Assembly (NCBI GenBank): GCA_937894795.1
Contig: CALCQV010000164.1
Span: forward strand, 1 to 28,408
DNA from: an uncultured Bacteroidales bacterium
GTDB lineage: Bacteria; Bacteroidota; Bacteroidia; Bacteroidales; Lentimicrobiaceae
Reading direction: 5' to 3'
Length of the DNA: 28,408 bases
Shown: positions 1 to 7,810 of the stretch, piece after piece
Numbering within the stretch: position 1 is the first letter of the stretch
Layout: each line of letters opens with the position of its first letter
Notes under the pieces: generated by a model
The model's input: only the letters and a program-made list of their open reading frames with translations
What the model was told of the DNA's origin: nothing
Database searches by the model: none
Position numbers and translations under genes: made by a program

Positions 1-645
1 CATGGTATGAATAATATGGTTTCAACAAAGGGGATTAATCAAGAGGTTTCCAGGCATGAACTGGAGATTGCCCCCTCAAAAAAAGTGATACTCTTTTTTG
101 GAAACATTGATTTTTATAAAGGCCTGGATATCCTTATTGAAAGTCTTAATCATCTTCCGATAACCCTGAAAGATGAAATTATACTCCTTATTGCCGGTAA
201 CTCAAAATCAAAAGACTATTTGCGGCACATTAAAGATCAAATAGAGCATTCTACTTTAAACAGACAAATAATCGCTCATATTCGCTTTATACAGGATGAG
301 GAAATTGAGAGATATTTCATGGCTGCCGACTGCATTATACTTCCTTACAGGGAAATATATCAATCGGGTGTGCTCTTTTTAGCCTATAATTTCGGATTAC
401 CTGCTTTGGCAACAAAAGTTGGGAACTTTGAAAACGACATTCTGCCCGGCAAGACAGGTTTCCTGATTGATGAAATAGAAGTAATAAGTATGGCCGAAGC
501 CATAACTGAATATTTCAAGTCACCGCTTTACCAGAATTTACCTGAAAACCGTAATAACATAAGGAAATGGGCTTATGACCAATTTTCATGGGAATTAATT
601 GGTCAGGAAACGTATAACCTATATCAAAATCAATTTAACAGATGA
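1..645 (+). CDS. Glycosyltransferase family 4, C-terminal part (5'-partial)
   Basis: The reading frame is open to the first base: the six bases before the first ATG encode His-Gly in frame, so the ATG at 7 is internal and the gene begins upstream. What remains is the C-terminal Rossmann domain of a GT-B (GT4-like) glycosyltransferase, which would transfer a sugar from a nucleotide-sugar donor onto the lipid-linked EPS precursor at the cytoplasmic membrane. Counting from the ATG at 7, it shows the strand-loop FFGNIDFYKGLD (30-41), the conserved AADCIILPYRE segment (106-116) and YQSGVLFLAYNFGLPALAT (118-136), where GT4 enzymes bind the donor nucleotide. Its stop overlaps the next start by 4 bases (ATGA), which indicates translational coupling in one operon. 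Donor and acceptor cannot be read from the sequence. Confidence 0.85.
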   Translation, partial: HGMNNMVSTKGINQEVSRHELEIAPSKKVILFFGNIDFYKGLDILIESLNHLPITLKDEIILLIAGNSKSKDYLRHIKDQIEHSTLNRQIIAHIRFIQDEEIERYFMAADCIILPYREIYQSGVLFLAYNFGLPALATKVGNFENDILPGKTGFLIDEIEVISMAEAITEYFKSPLYQNLPENRNNIRKWAYDQFSWELIGQETYNLYQNQFNR

Positions 646-1427
646 CTGCAGCAAAACAAATCTTCCTCAGGAATGATGATGTTAGAGACAGACTTGACCG
701 GGAGCTTGTAGATCTGACTGACCTGTGCATTAAATATAACGTTCCTATAAGCCATGCTGTTGAACCGGCAAATGTGACCCATGATGTTGTCAACTGGCTA
801 ATGGATGTTAAAAAACAAAATCCCGGGCTGATAGAGATTATTCAACATGGCTATGACCACAATAGAAAACACCCTGAAGAAAAAATGGAATTTGGAGGAA
901 ACCGGTCCTATCAAGATCAACTTGATACCATTAGAAAAGGGAAAGACCTGATGGATAAGTACTTTGGCGATCATTGGGATGCTGTTTTCACATTCCCCTA
1001 TGGGTCATACAATACAAATACGCTGAAAGCCATTGATAAACTGGGTTATCTTGCCATATCATCTAAAATCAACTATTCGTTCAAGAATCAGATAAAAAAT
1101 AAATTGGGTAATCTATTAGACCGGGATTTCCTTCTTGAAAAGAAAATAAGTTATCACAACAAATACAGAAAGCATTACGGATTTAAAGAAATATCGGTTT
1201 CTGCCAATCTGATAAAGAAATACATTGATGTAAACGATGCTGATCACTATACAAAAAGCAACATACTGGCACAGATTGACCAGTCATTCCGGTTTTCATC
1301 AGTCGTCGGAATCCTCTTCCATCATAGGTTTCATGGCAATCATATAAATATGATTGAAGAGCTTTTTATCGAGTTGAAAGAATCATACACTTTCTCAACC
1401 ATTATGAACCTTGTGCGTTTAAGTTAA
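642..1427 (+). CDS. Polysaccharide deacetylase (NodB/CE4-like)
   Basis: A 261-residue protein with the features of the NodB homology domain. Motif 1 is the acidic pair in LRNDDV (Asp12-Asp13). Motif 2, the metal-binding HxxxH, is QHGYDH (His69, His73). A motif-3-like FTFPYGSYN lies at 116-124. CE4 enzymes remove N-acetyl (or O-acetyl) groups from polysaccharides with a divalent metal. No signal peptide or membrane segment is visible, so it would act in the cytoplasm, perhaps on the lipid-linked repeat unit or a sugar precursor. That is unusual, since many deacetylases of this fold are exported. It overlaps the preceding glycosyltransferase by 4 bases and is followed after 11 bases by the asparagine-synthetase-like gene. 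The fold is well supported; the actual substrate is inferred only from the locus. Confidence 0.75.
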   Translation: MTAAKQIFLRNDDVRDRLDRELVDLTDLCIKYNVPISHAVEPANVTHDVVNWLMDVKKQNPGLIEIIQHGYDHNRKHPEEKMEFGGNRSYQDQLDTIRKGKDLMDKYFGDHWDAVFTFPYGSYNTNTLKAIDKLGYLAISSKINYSFKNQIKNKLGNLLDRDFLLEKKISYHNKYRKHYGFKEISVSANLIKKYIDVNDADHYTKSNILAQIDQSFRFSSVVGILFHHRFHGNHINMIEELFIELKESYTFSTIMNLVRLS

Positions 1428-1438
1428 AACACAACAAA

Positions 1439-3307
1439 ATGAAAGAGCACATCTATCAAACTGAAATAACCGAAGAAATACCATCGCGATTACCCGGGTA
1501 CTTTTTAATTGAATGTAACGCTGATGACGAAAGAACCACTGCTATTTTGATGGAGGGTATTACACGGTTCTTCGCCGGCTTTGGTGAGAACACCCATATA
1601 TTTGACATTGGGAAATATAAATTTGCATTGCTCCTGCCTGAATTACTTCCAAAGATGAACTGCGTCAGCTTTATTAAAGACAATGACGACTTTGCTTTTA
1701 TGGAAGGCACATTCTATGATTATGAGCTCCTTAAAAAGAACAAATCACAACTTGTTTCCACTGATCTCGCAAAGGAAGTGCTCGAGATTGTGAAAAATGA
1801 ACAGTTTGAAAAACTCAAATTATATAACGGCCGATACTCCGGCTTCGTTTATTTAAAAAATTACGATAAACTTGTTTTAATAACTGATAGCTATGGCGCT
1901 AACCGGGTATTTGTATATGAGAAGTCTCATGACTTCATAGTATCCAATAATGTATTTTCCATTTCAACAAATCCATTCCTTTCTATCTCAGTCAATGAAG
2001 AATCCATTGCTCAAATAATTCATTATGAATATCCGGCTTACCGACATACCGAATTTAACGAAATAAAGCTGGTACTACCATCAGATATCCTGGTTCGACA
2101 GGGTGGCAACAATAATTATCTTAAGGCCTATCAGAAAGTAAACAGGACTCCTGAAAAAAGTAATAAAGAGTATATTGATGAACTTCGGTCAGCTATCGAC
2201 TTATTCTTTAAAGAAACTATAAATTATTTGCAGGAGCCGATGGGTATATATCTCTCGAAAGGTAAGGATAGCAGGTTGTTTTTGCCCTTTCTCGAAAGAA
2301 ACGTTATCCCCTATCAGCCTTTTGTGTTTAAAATGGATACCGGCATATTTGATTATCCTCAAGTAAAAAAAATTGCCTCATTGCTCGGTAAGGACCTGCA
2401 TGTGCTTGAAGAGTTCAAGATCAAGAAGCATCTAAGTTTCTTAACCTCAATGAATACCACCCCCACAATATCCTGGCTGGCATTGGGTAAAGTAGCAGGT
2501 CAACATGTATCCAACGCTCTCATGGGATTATATGGCGAATGCTCCTCCGGAAAATTAAGTGCACACCGCAATTATGGTATTGTTGACCGTGAAAGTTCAA
2601 TCAAAGCCACAATACTTGGCAATTCAAGGGGAATATCAAGTGAAGAGGCCAACAAGTGGGTTCCATATTATAAGAAATGGGATACCGAATTGGCTTACAG
2701 GAATATCTATAATGAGTTCCCACCCGTTCAAATACCCTTTGATTATGATACATATCAGGATATAGACCACCGATCATTCAGAAACTCAGTGGTTATTTTA
2801 ATGAAAGCACAGCATTTCATTACTCCAATTGCTCCATTTATGGATAAAAGAGTTGCTGATGTTTATCACAGGCTGCCACTTTCACTTTTAAAATCTCAGA
2901 TAGCTCATACTGTAATTGCTTCAGAAGAACCTAAAAGCAATAAGGTGCAATCAACGGCTTTTCCTGTTTCTCTAAAGAATGAACGATATATCAGACCATT
3001 ATTGGTTGAGATAGTTAAGCTTAACAATAAATACCGTGATGTGCTCCTATCCGCTTATAAAAGGAATTACAAACCTTATGTTAAGACTGACACTTTTATT
3101 CCAAGATCAGAGTACTTTCAGGAGGTATTATCTTCCAATAAAGAACTTCAGGTAGGCAATCCAAGAATTCTAACCAGGTTGTATCATATTGATGACTATC
3201 TGCAGATGACTTTCAAAGAGGATCTTACCCCTTACTATAAGAAACCATCAATTGTGCAGAATGACCTTGTGCCTTCCGGTAAAATCAAGAGCATCCCGAT
3301 ATTATAA
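1439..3307 (+). CDS. Asparagine-synthetase-like protein of EPS locus, probably without glutaminase activity
   Basis: A 622-residue protein laid out like AsnB: an N-terminal Ntn-hydrolase-like half (for example NGRYSGFVYLKNYDKLVL, 130-147, and SYGANRVFVYE, 151-161) and a C-terminal ATP-pyrophosphatase-like half from about residue 240. The AsnB nucleophile Cys2 is absent (the protein begins MKEHIY), so glutamine hydrolysis is unlikely. The PP-loop, normally SGGxDS, reads SKGKDS (273-278), and the later Gly-Asp-Glu loop seems replaced by LYGECSSGK near 362-370. Both changes affect ATP/aspartate-site signatures. Relatives occur in bacterial polysaccharide clusters, where amide formation on sugar acids or an unknown step has been suggested; that role is inference here. 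It sits 11 bases after the deacetylase and 15 bases before a glycosyltransferase. Confidence 0.7.
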   Translation: MKEHIYQTEITEEIPSRLPGYFLIECNADDERTTAILMEGITRFFAGFGENTHIFDIGKYKFALLLPELLPKMNCVSFIKDNDDFAFMEGTFYDYELLKKNKSQLVSTDLAKEVLEIVKNEQFEKLKLYNGRYSGFVYLKNYDKLVLITDSYGANRVFVYEKSHDFIVSNNVFSISTNPFLSISVNEESIAQIIHYEYPAYRHTEFNEIKLVLPSDILVRQGGNNNYLKAYQKVNRTPEKSNKEYIDELRSAIDLFFKETINYLQEPMGIYLSKGKDSRLFLPFLERNVIPYQPFVFKMDTGIFDYPQVKKIASLLGKDLHVLEEFKIKKHLSFLTSMNTTPTISWLALGKVAGQHVSNALMGLYGECSSGKLSAHRNYGIVDRESSIKATILGNSRGISSEEANKWVPYYKKWDTELAYRNIYNEFPPVQIPFDYDTYQDIDHRSFRNSVVILMKAQHFITPIAPFMDKRVADVYHRLPLSLLKSQIAHTVIASEEPKSNKVQSTAFPVSLKNERYIRPLLVEIVKLNNKYRDVLLSAYKRNYKPYVKTDTFIPRSEYFQEVLSSNKELQVGNPRILTRLYHIDDYLQMTFKEDLTPYYKKPSIVQNDLVPSGKIKSIPIL

Positions 3308-3322
3308 AACAAGAACTAGAAA

Positions 3323-4492
3323 ATGAAGAAATGGATTATCTGTACCGGGCCTGATTGGTTTCGGCCTTCCATTACCAGTACCAGACAAATAATGTTTCAA
3401 TTCCTGAATGATGGATATTCCATTCTTTGGGTCAATCCAATTGCTTTTAAATCACCTGCTATCAATTCTGACAGCAAGAAATCCATGTGGAAGAAGATAA
3501 CTAATAAACTTAAAACGCATTTGAAGATTTTTAAGCGTGTAGATGATAGTTTGTATGTGCTGATTCCATTTTATATTCCGGTTTTTAATTCCTTTTTTGA
3601 CAAAGTAAATGCCGCACTTTTAAAGGTGCAGATCAGAGTAATATCATTGTTACTGGGAATCAGATGGAAAGAGACCCTCTTATGGATATCGGGCAACTTT
3701 ACCTTATCACCTTTATTAAAATTTCAATTCAAGAAGAAAGTTTATCAGGCTGCTGACCTGATCTCTGATTTTAGGACCAGCAATACGTCATTATTGAAAA
3801 ACCTGAGAAGTAAAGAAATATACCTGAGCAGGAATGTTGACTTCCTCTTCGCCAGTTCACCCAATATCAAACATAAATTGGAAGATCTCTCCGGCAGGGA
3901 AGTGAATTTACTTACACATGGCGTTGATTATGTTCATTTTACAAAAAAAAAGGAATTGAATCCTTTTATTCAGGTCATTAAAAGGAAAGGGCTGCCTATT
4001 GCAGGTTATTTCGGCACTTTATCAGATGCAAATGACAAAGATGTATTTCTGAAACTTGCCAATAATGGCTTTTCGGTTGTGATTATTGGTAAAGTGCTGG
4101 GCGATTACAGTTCATTGGAGGGTAAAGAAAATATATACTTTGCAGGGCCTGTTGAATTCAGAAACCTCCCTTCCTATGCTGATGGATTTGATGTTTGTCT
4201 CCTGAATTGGATAATGGCCGATTGGATAAAAAACTCATTCCCGGTCAAATCACTTGAATACCTTGCATTGGGCAAACCGGTTATTAGCTGCCGGATACCG
4301 GTAATTGAAGAACTTTTCGGATCACTGGTTTATTTTGCCGATACTCCGGATGAATTTCTTATGCAGGCAACAAAGAGCCTGGCAGAGAATAATGCTTTAT
4401 TGCAGGAACAGAGAATATTGGAGGCTTCAAAGCATACCTGGGATAAAAAATATAAATTTATTAAATCTGTAATTGAATGCGAGCCGGTATAG
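3323..4492 (+). CDS. Glycosyltransferase, GT-B fold (GT4-like)
   Basis: A 389-residue protein with the two-domain layout of GT-B enzymes. The N-terminal half opens with KKWIICTGPDWFRPS (2-16) and has hydrophobic strands near 75-120. The C-terminal half has a typical Rossmann segment (GLPIAGYFGTLSD, about 219-231), a donor-site stretch with DVCLLNWIMADW (near 291-302) and the signature SLEYLALGKPVISC (near 309-322), whose Glu matches the GT4 donor-binding region. The start resembles glycosyltransferases that begin directly with a WxxxGxDW-type strand, such as TuaH-like enzymes, but I would not name the sugar. There is no signal peptide. Its end overlaps the CapK-like gene by 16 bases. It presumably adds one residue of the EPS repeat unit on the cytoplasmic face of the membrane. 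Confidence 0.75.
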   Translation: MKKWIICTGPDWFRPSITSTRQIMFQFLNDGYSILWVNPIAFKSPAINSDSKKSMWKKITNKLKTHLKIFKRVDDSLYVLIPFYIPVFNSFFDKVNAALLKVQIRVISLLLGIRWKETLLWISGNFTLSPLLKFQFKKKVYQAADLISDFRTSNTSLLKNLRSKEIYLSRNVDFLFASSPNIKHKLEDLSGREVNLLTHGVDYVHFTKKKELNPFIQVIKRKGLPIAGYFGTLSDANDKDVFLKLANNGFSVVIIGKVLGDYSSLEGKENIYFAGPVEFRNLPSYADGFDVCLLNWIMADWIKNSFPVKSLEYLALGKPVISCRIPVIEELFGSLVYFADTPDEFLMQATKSLAENNALLQEQRILEASKHTWDKKYKFIKSVIECEPV

Positions 4493-5769
4493 TATTAATT
4501 GATAAAATAAGGGGTACTGACATCCTGCGAAAATATAGCGACCTGTTTTCAAAGGGTGAGATCTCTTTGCTTCATAAAAAATCAATTACTCTAAGGATTG
4601 CCGACTTGCTTAATAATCTTAAAGAGTATAATGCTTATTATAAACCTCTATTAAGCGGATTCACAACTGCTCAAATTAATGAGAATCCCCTGGATGTATT
4701 AAGCTGTTTACCGATGATGAACAAGCAGATTATTAATGATAACTATAGTAAAATATACTCCCCAATTGAAGGCCGCCCTACCCAGCTGAAGAAAACCGGC
4801 GGAAGTACCGGCAATCCATTTTATTACCATGTCGATAAGGAACATCTTTCCTGGTTTTGGGCTTACATTTATTACTTCTGGAACAGGTTCTCAGGATATA
4901 AGCCGGGGGATCCATTCATAACAATCGCCGGCAACTCACTCAGAACAACGAATAAAAGAATTGCAGAAACCATCTATCATAAACTTCAAAACAACTATTT
5001 TATCAAGGGTGATGTCATCGACAAGAACATTGTAATAAATTTCACTAAAACCAATAAGGCAGCCTTGTTGTATGGATATCCCAGTTCCATAATAAACATG
5101 ATTAATACTAAGCCTGAACTTCTGAAGAATGTAAACAATCTTAAAGCAATTTTCACTACTTCTGAGCAATTGACGCCTCAGGTTCGCAAATCCATTGAAG
5201 AAGCATTTGAAACTCCTGTATTTGATATGTATGGTGCCAATGATGGCGGGATTCTCACATGTGAATGTCCAACGCATAATGGTTACCACATAAATATTCT
5301 TAATTGTCATGTTGAGTCGTTTGAAAATGAATTTGGCATGTCAGAGCTGCTTCTCACAAATCTCAACAGCTATGGTTTTCCGTTAGTGAGGTACAGGGTT
5401 GGTGATTTAGGACGAGTGATTGATGAACCATGTTCCTGTGGATTGACCTCTCCGCGAATTGCAGATCTCAAAGGAAGAACCCGTGATTTGATTAAACTGG
5501 TTGAAGGCAAAAGTGTACATGGATCCTATTTCAATAATGTGTTCTATAAACACCCGATTATTGATGGCTATAGAATAGTCCAGCAAAAGGATTTGTCGCT
5601 GACTCTATACCTCCACCTCCGTGAGCCAATGAAATACGAGGAAATTGCTAAGACAATTATAGATGAGATTCATTTATCATTTGAGAATCTGGTTATTACC
5701 ACGGAACATATGACAGAAATGAATCCAACAAATGATAAATTTAAACTTATTGAAAGCCATGCCATTTAA
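4477..5769 (+). CDS. CapK/PaaK-like adenylate-forming enzyme
   Basis: A 430-residue member of the phenylacetate-CoA ligase/CapK branch of the adenylate-forming superfamily. Visible motifs are the phosphate loop KKTGGSTGNP (105-114), the adenine/acyl motif YGANDGG (252-258) and VRYRVGDLGRV near 308-318. Cys262, Cys264, His267 and then Cys319, Cys321 look like the structural metal site usual in this branch. Such enzymes activate a carboxylate with ATP as an acyl-AMP, often for transfer to CoA or another acceptor. In capsule loci (CapK) the acceptor is unknown, and acyl or aminoacyl decoration of the polymer is a guess. The start overlaps the previous gene by 16 bases; no alternative start with a better ribosome-binding site was seen. 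Its end overlaps the CapA-like gene by 11 bases. Confidence 0.8.
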   Translation: MRAGIVLIDKIRGTDILRKYSDLFSKGEISLLHKKSITLRIADLLNNLKEYNAYYKPLLSGFTTAQINENPLDVLSCLPMMNKQIINDNYSKIYSPIEGRPTQLKKTGGSTGNPFYYHVDKEHLSWFWAYIYYFWNRFSGYKPGDPFITIAGNSLRTTNKRIAETIYHKLQNNYFIKGDVIDKNIVINFTKTNKAALLYGYPSSIINMINTKPELLKNVNNLKAIFTTSEQLTPQVRKSIEEAFETPVFDMYGANDGGILTCECPTHNGYHINILNCHVESFENEFGMSELLLTNLNSYGFPLVRYRVGDLGRVIDEPCSCGLTSPRIADLKGRTRDLIKLVEGKSVHGSYFNNVFYKHPIIDGYRIVQQKDLSLTLYLHLREPMKYEEIAKTIIDEIHLSFENLVITTEHMTEMNPTNDKFKLIESHAI

Positions 5770-6769
5770 GATAATCAGTGTTGGAGACTATATGACCGGT
5801 GAAAATGTACATCATTTCGGAAGAGGCATTTCCAGTAAGTTCAGGAATAAATACAGAGAGCTGATATCTGATAATGTTGTTGAAATGATATCAGATGGCG
5901 ATCTATTATTCCTGAATTTTGAATCAGCCCTTGCACCCCGTGATATATTATCAGCACTTCCAATTGAAAAGGCTGTTTATCTGGCTCCGCTCGAAACCCT
6001 GGATCTTTTGGAAAGCATTGACATCCCGGTTATTGCCAATATTGCCAATAATCATTTTGCACAACACGGTCCAAGAGTTACGGAATATACTGTTGAGCAG
6101 TTGGAAAGAAAAGGTATAATTGTAATTGGCAAGAACAATAAACCGGTAAGGTTATCAAAAAATGGTATGGATTTCCAGATTTGGGGAGTCAGCCTTGTCA
6201 GGGATAAGTCAATATTTAGTTCTTACTTTAAAAGCAATTATGAAGATCTGATTAATGAACTGGGAGTCATTGAAAAAGAAGAAAATGAAATCAGAATCAT
6301 CAGCATTCATTGGGGCAAGGAGTACTCAACCATTGAGAATGCAAAGCAGAGGGAACTGGCTAAAAGATTATCTGAACTGGGCTTTGACATAATATTAGGT
6401 CATCATCCACATACCATTCAACCCGTCAGTAAAATAGGAAACACCTGGGTACTTTACAGTCAGGGGAACTTTCTTTTTGACCAGAATTTCTCAGCCCTCA
6501 CACAGAAAGGCCTGGTGGCTAAAATCACTGTACCCGAGAAGGAGATTGAGCTTTTCATTTCCCAACAAAAGAACTATATGGTTGTTGAGTTAATTAAAGT
6601 GACGGTTGATGAACTTATGAAATTCTGCCGTTCAAACTTTTCTTTGCGACAACCTTTTTTTATGAGGATCAAGATGAAACTGGAACTTCTGACTCATTTT
6701 TATGAACTCAACTTCCCGATCCTGAAAACATTTGGCAGTCGACTTCTGAGGTTGAATAAAGCTAACTAA
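5759..6769 (+). CDS. CapA-family metallophosphoesterase-fold protein
   Basis: The start is set at the ATG at 5759, because the product then begins MPFKIISVGDYMTGEN, the canonical opening of the family; an earlier ATG at 5732 would add nine residues without homologous character. The complete CapA/PgsA metal-site set is present: GDxM (Asp10), LNFES (Glu55), ANNH (His99), HWGKEY (184-189), GHHPH (214-218) and YSQGNFLFDQ (233-242). Family members belong to poly-gamma-glutamate and capsule synthesis and have the calcineurin-like phosphoesterase fold, but their reaction is poorly defined. There is no obvious N-terminal membrane anchor, unlike Bacillus CapA; a short hydrophobic-basic C-terminus could be peripheral. 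It overlaps the CapK-like gene by 11 bases, so the two are likely made together. Confidence 0.85.
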   Translation: MPFKIISVGDYMTGENVHHFGRGISSKFRNKYRELISDNVVEMISDGDLLFLNFESALAPRDILSALPIEKAVYLAPLETLDLLESIDIPVIANIANNHFAQHGPRVTEYTVEQLERKGIIVIGKNNKPVRLSKNGMDFQIWGVSLVRDKSIFSSYFKSNYEDLINELGVIEKEENEIRIISIHWGKEYSTIENAKQRELAKRLSELGFDIILGHHPHTIQPVSKIGNTWVLYSQGNFLFDQNFSALTQKGLVAKITVPEKEIELFISQQKNYMVVELIKVTVDELMKFCRSNFSLRQPFFMRIKMKLELLTHFYELNFPILKTFGSRLLRLNKAN

Positions 6770-6795
6770 ATACAATTATTAAACAATACAATAAA

Positions 6796-7239
6796 ATGAA
6801 GATACTGGCTGTTGCTTCGGAAGGTGGTCATTGGATTCAATTGTTACGACTGAAAAGCGCATTTGAGGATGCAGAGCTTGTTGTTGTCTCAACTCATAAA
6901 TCTTCCGGGAAAACAAATTCTTCATATCAATACTATTCTGTTACAGATGCAAACAGATGGGACAAAATGAAACTATTCAAGATGGCTTACCAAATCAATT
7001 CAATAATCGCCAGGGAAAAACCTGATTATATTATCTCAACCGGTGCAGCGCCGGGCTTGGCTGCTATATTATTCGGCAAAGTCAGAGGATGCAAAACCAT
7101 TTGGATTGATAGTATTGCCAATGCAGAAAGGCTCTCCTTAAGTGGACGATTAATTAAGCCCTTTACAAACCTGCATCTCACTCAATGGCCTCACTTAGCT
7201 AAAGGCCGGACATTATATAGAGGAACCGTAATAGTATGA
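6796..7239 (+). CDS. Alg14-like glycosyltransferase subunit (PssD/EpsE type)
   Basis: A 147-residue Alg14-like protein, the acceptor-binding half of a split GT-B glycosyltransferase (GT28-like). Visible signatures are ASEGGHWIQLLRL (7-19), the glycine-rich STGAAPG (81-87) after the PDYII strand, and TIWIDSIANAERLSLSGR (101-118). In eukaryotes Alg14 anchors Alg13; in bacteria PssD/PssE and EpsE/EpsF pairs add an early sugar to the lipid-linked EPS precursor. No N-terminal transmembrane helix is present, as is common in bacterial versions. It lies 26 bases after the CapA-like gene, with an A-rich leader and no Shine-Dalgarno, and overlaps its partner by 4 bases (ATGA). Its length is normal, so the split arrangement is not a frameshift. 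Confidence 0.85.
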   Translation: MKILAVASEGGHWIQLLRLKSAFEDAELVVVSTHKSSGKTNSSYQYYSVTDANRWDKMKLFKMAYQINSIIAREKPDYIISTGAAPGLAAILFGKVRGCKTIWIDSIANAERLSLSGRLIKPFTNLHLTQWPHLAKGRTLYRGTVIV

Positions 7240-7721
7240 TCTTCATAGTTGTAGGCACACAGGAACCATTTGATAGACTTATCAGATCTATGGATAAATG
7301 GTCAGCATTAACCGGGTACAATGATATTCTTGCACAGGTAGCTGCATCTGAATATAAGCCCCGGAACTTTAAATGGTTTGATTTTATGCCTATTGACGAA
7401 TTTAATGAAAGATTTATAGAGGCTGATTTTATTGTAAGTCATGCCGGTATGGGTACAATTATTTCAGCTTTACAATATAGCAAACCAATAATTGTGATGC
7501 CCCGACTCGCAAAATTTAAAGAACACCGGAATAATCACCAATTGGCGACCGCTAAAAGCTTTGCTCAGGCCGGATATGTAAAATCAGTTTATGATGAGGA
7601 TGAATTATTCACTGCCTTGAACAACCGTCAGGCAATTCAACCTGTTCCTCCCATCAGTGACTCTGCTTCTGATGAGCTTATTGGAACGATCAGAAGCTAT
7701 CTTGCAAAAAACATTATTTAA
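7236..7721 (+). CDS. Alg13-like glycosyltransferase subunit (PssE/EpsF type)
   Basis: A 161-residue Alg13-like protein equal to the C-terminal, nucleotide-sugar-binding half of a GT28 enzyme. It starts with IFIVVGTQEPFDRLI (2-16), a known opening for this family, and carries ADFIVSHAGMGTIISAL (63-79) and PRLAKFKEHRNNHQLATA (89-106); the Glu97 and Asn-Asn-His-Gln region normally contacts the uracil-ribose of a UDP-sugar. It would act with the preceding Alg14-like subunit at the cytoplasmic membrane. The start codon overlaps the partner's stop by 4 bases, which fits co-translation of a heterodimer. The donor (UDP-GlcNAc, UDP-Gal or UDP-GlcA are the ones known for relatives) cannot be told from sequence alone. 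Confidence 0.87.
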   Translation: MIFIVVGTQEPFDRLIRSMDKWSALTGYNDILAQVAASEYKPRNFKWFDFMPIDEFNERFIEADFIVSHAGMGTIISALQYSKPIIVMPRLAKFKEHRNNHQLATAKSFAQAGYVKSVYDEDELFTALNNRQAIQPVPPISDSASDELIGTIRSYLAKNII

Positions 7722-7810
7722 GTGCATTAACAATAGTGAAAAAATGTTGTTACTCTATAAACCAGAGAAACCTATTATTAACTATTTAATACATCTACCA
7801 TTATCGCACC

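Noticed and set aside
7..645. A complete 212-residue glycosyltransferase starting at the ATG at 7
   Set aside because: The frame is open through position 1 and the product lacks the N-terminal GT-B domain, so it is the 3' part of a longer gene.
6796..7721. One glycosyltransferase gene broken by a frameshift
   Set aside because: Both halves match the normal lengths and motifs of Alg14-like and Alg13-like subunits, and a 4-base overlap is usual for such pairs.
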